A stretch of 14,387 nt of DNA, from contig DHQX01000054.1 in the NCBI GenBank assembly GCA_002411105.1, forward strand, positions 1 to 14,387. The letters are read 5' to 3'. This DNA comes from Christensenella sp. UBA5327. GTDB taxonomy: Bacteria > Bacillota > Clostridia > Christensenellales > Aristaeellaceae. How positions within the stretch are numbered: the stretch's first letter is position 1; the number at the start of each line of letters is the position of its first letter. The position numbers and the translations under genes were made by a program. Shown here piece by piece: positions 13,831-14,387 of this stretch. The notes under the pieces are model-generated. The model was not told where the DNA came from, made no database searches, and saw nothing but the letters and a program-made list of their open reading frames with translations.

Positions 13831-14387
13831 TTATCGTTCAAACAGCTTGATGGCTGCGCGCGCCAACAGCTCTGCCCCAACGCCGGTAGCACCCATGGGG
13901 GCTTTGGCGCTGGCCTTCTCCTGGTAGGCGGTGCCGGCGATATCCAGGTGCCCCCACGGCACCCCGAAGGAAAACGCGCGGCAGAACAGCGCGGCCGTGG
14001 CCGTGCCCGCGGGCCTGCCGCCAGAGTTTTTGATGTCCGCCCGTTCAGACTTGTTGTGCTTGGCCAGGTGATCAAAATGCGGCAAGCGCCAAACCTTGTC
14101 CCCGCTCTTGTCAGAAGCCTCCTGAATGGCCCGGAAGATGCCCTCATCATCGGCAACCACACCGGTGATCTCCCGCCCCAGGGCAATGCCCACGGCCCCG
14201 GTCAGGGTGGCGATGTCGATGATCTTGTCCGCCTTGATGACGGTGACGGCATAGGTGATCGCGTCCGCCAGGGTGATGCGGCCCTCGGCATCGGTATTGA
14301 CCACCTCGATGAACTTGCCCGCCAGGCTGCCGATGATGTCCCCGTTGTGATAGGCGTGGCCGGAAATCATGTTCTCACAGGCGGCCA
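13831..14387 (-). CDS. pepA: Leucyl aminopeptidase (M17), C-terminal part (partial)
   Basis: The frame is open from the right window edge to TAA at 13831-13833, giving about 185 C-terminal residues. It starts AACENMISGHAYHNGDIIGS and contains NTDAEGRI, the M17 signature that supplies the metal-binding Asp and Glu and the catalytic Arg. Later family blocks are DIATLTGAVGIALG, KSERADIKNSGGRPAGTATA and WGHLDIAGTAY. M17 enzymes are cytoplasmic hexameric two-metal aminopeptidases that release N-terminal residues such as leucine. The catalytic Lys and the first metal ligands lie outside the window. The gene is GC-rich like the left part of the window, so it belongs to the chromosomal backbone. An internal ATG at 14368-14370 is not the start, since conserved sequence continues upstream. 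Its terminator is split by the IS. Confidence 0.93.
   Translation of the reverse strand, partial: AACENMISGHAYHNGDIIGSLAGKFIEVVNTDAEGRITLADAITYAVTVIKADKIIDIATLTGAVGIALGREITGVVADDEGIFRAIQEASDKSGDKVWRLPHFDHLAKHNKSERADIKNSGGRPAGTATAALFCRAFSFGVPWGHLDIAGTAYQEKASAKAPMGATGVGAELLARAAIKLFER

Noticed and set aside
1..14387. CRISPR arrays, tRNA or rRNA genes, and phage genes
   Set aside because: No regularly spaced repeats, tRNA cloverleaf with CCA-type ends, rRNA-like conserved stretches or phage structural genes were recognised on either strand.

Overview
The window looks like chromosomal DNA from a Gram-positive, Clostridia-like member of the Bacillota. The best pointer is a full-length class III fructose-1,6-bisphosphatase, a family typical of Bacillota. 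A membrane-anchored peptidoglycan-binding protein with a Pro/Thr linker, strong AGGAGG-type ribosome sites and a ROK regulator agree with this. The genus cannot be fixed from the sequence.

The left part (1-4989) is GC-rich and reads as ordinary chromosome. It holds the end of prfA (release factor 1), a small peptidoglycan-binding membrane protein with a clear terminator, a convergent secreted PQQ-type sugar dehydrogenase on the minus strand, and then fbp (class III FBPase) with its own promoter. A beta-hydroxyacid dehydrogenase follows fbp 25 bases later and is probably co-transcribed with it.

The middle part (about 4990-12320) changes abruptly to AT-rich DNA and holds one coherent locus. 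A near-consensus promoter at 5179-5207 drives five tightly packed genes: a creatinase/aminopeptidase-fold (M24) protein, a ribose-type (CUT2) permease, a double ABC ATPase, a second different permease and a substrate-binding protein. The operon ends in a strong terminator and is followed by a ROK-family repressor. The only enzyme-like gene is the M24 protein. It has lost both bridging metal-ligand aspartates and the usual substrate-side histidine. No sugar kinase, isomerase or aldolase is present. The likely picture is uptake of an unknown small molecule, processing by an unusual metal-independent M24-fold enzyme, and control by the ROK protein. This is the best candidate for an undescribed system here.

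The right part is an intact IS256-family insertion sequence (about 12341-13786) and the 3' part of pepA (leucyl aminopeptidase, minus strand, running off the window). The IS carries recognisable imperfect terminal inverted repeats and is flanked by an 8-10 bp target duplication. Removing the IS and one duplication copy restores a perfect 11-bp hairpin just downstream of pepA. The element therefore jumped into the loop of the pepA terminator and split it.

The AT-rich block between GC-rich genes suggests horizontal acquisition, or loss in relatives. There is no integrase, tRNA, CRISPR array or rRNA in the window. No stretch longer than about 300 bases lacks a gene.
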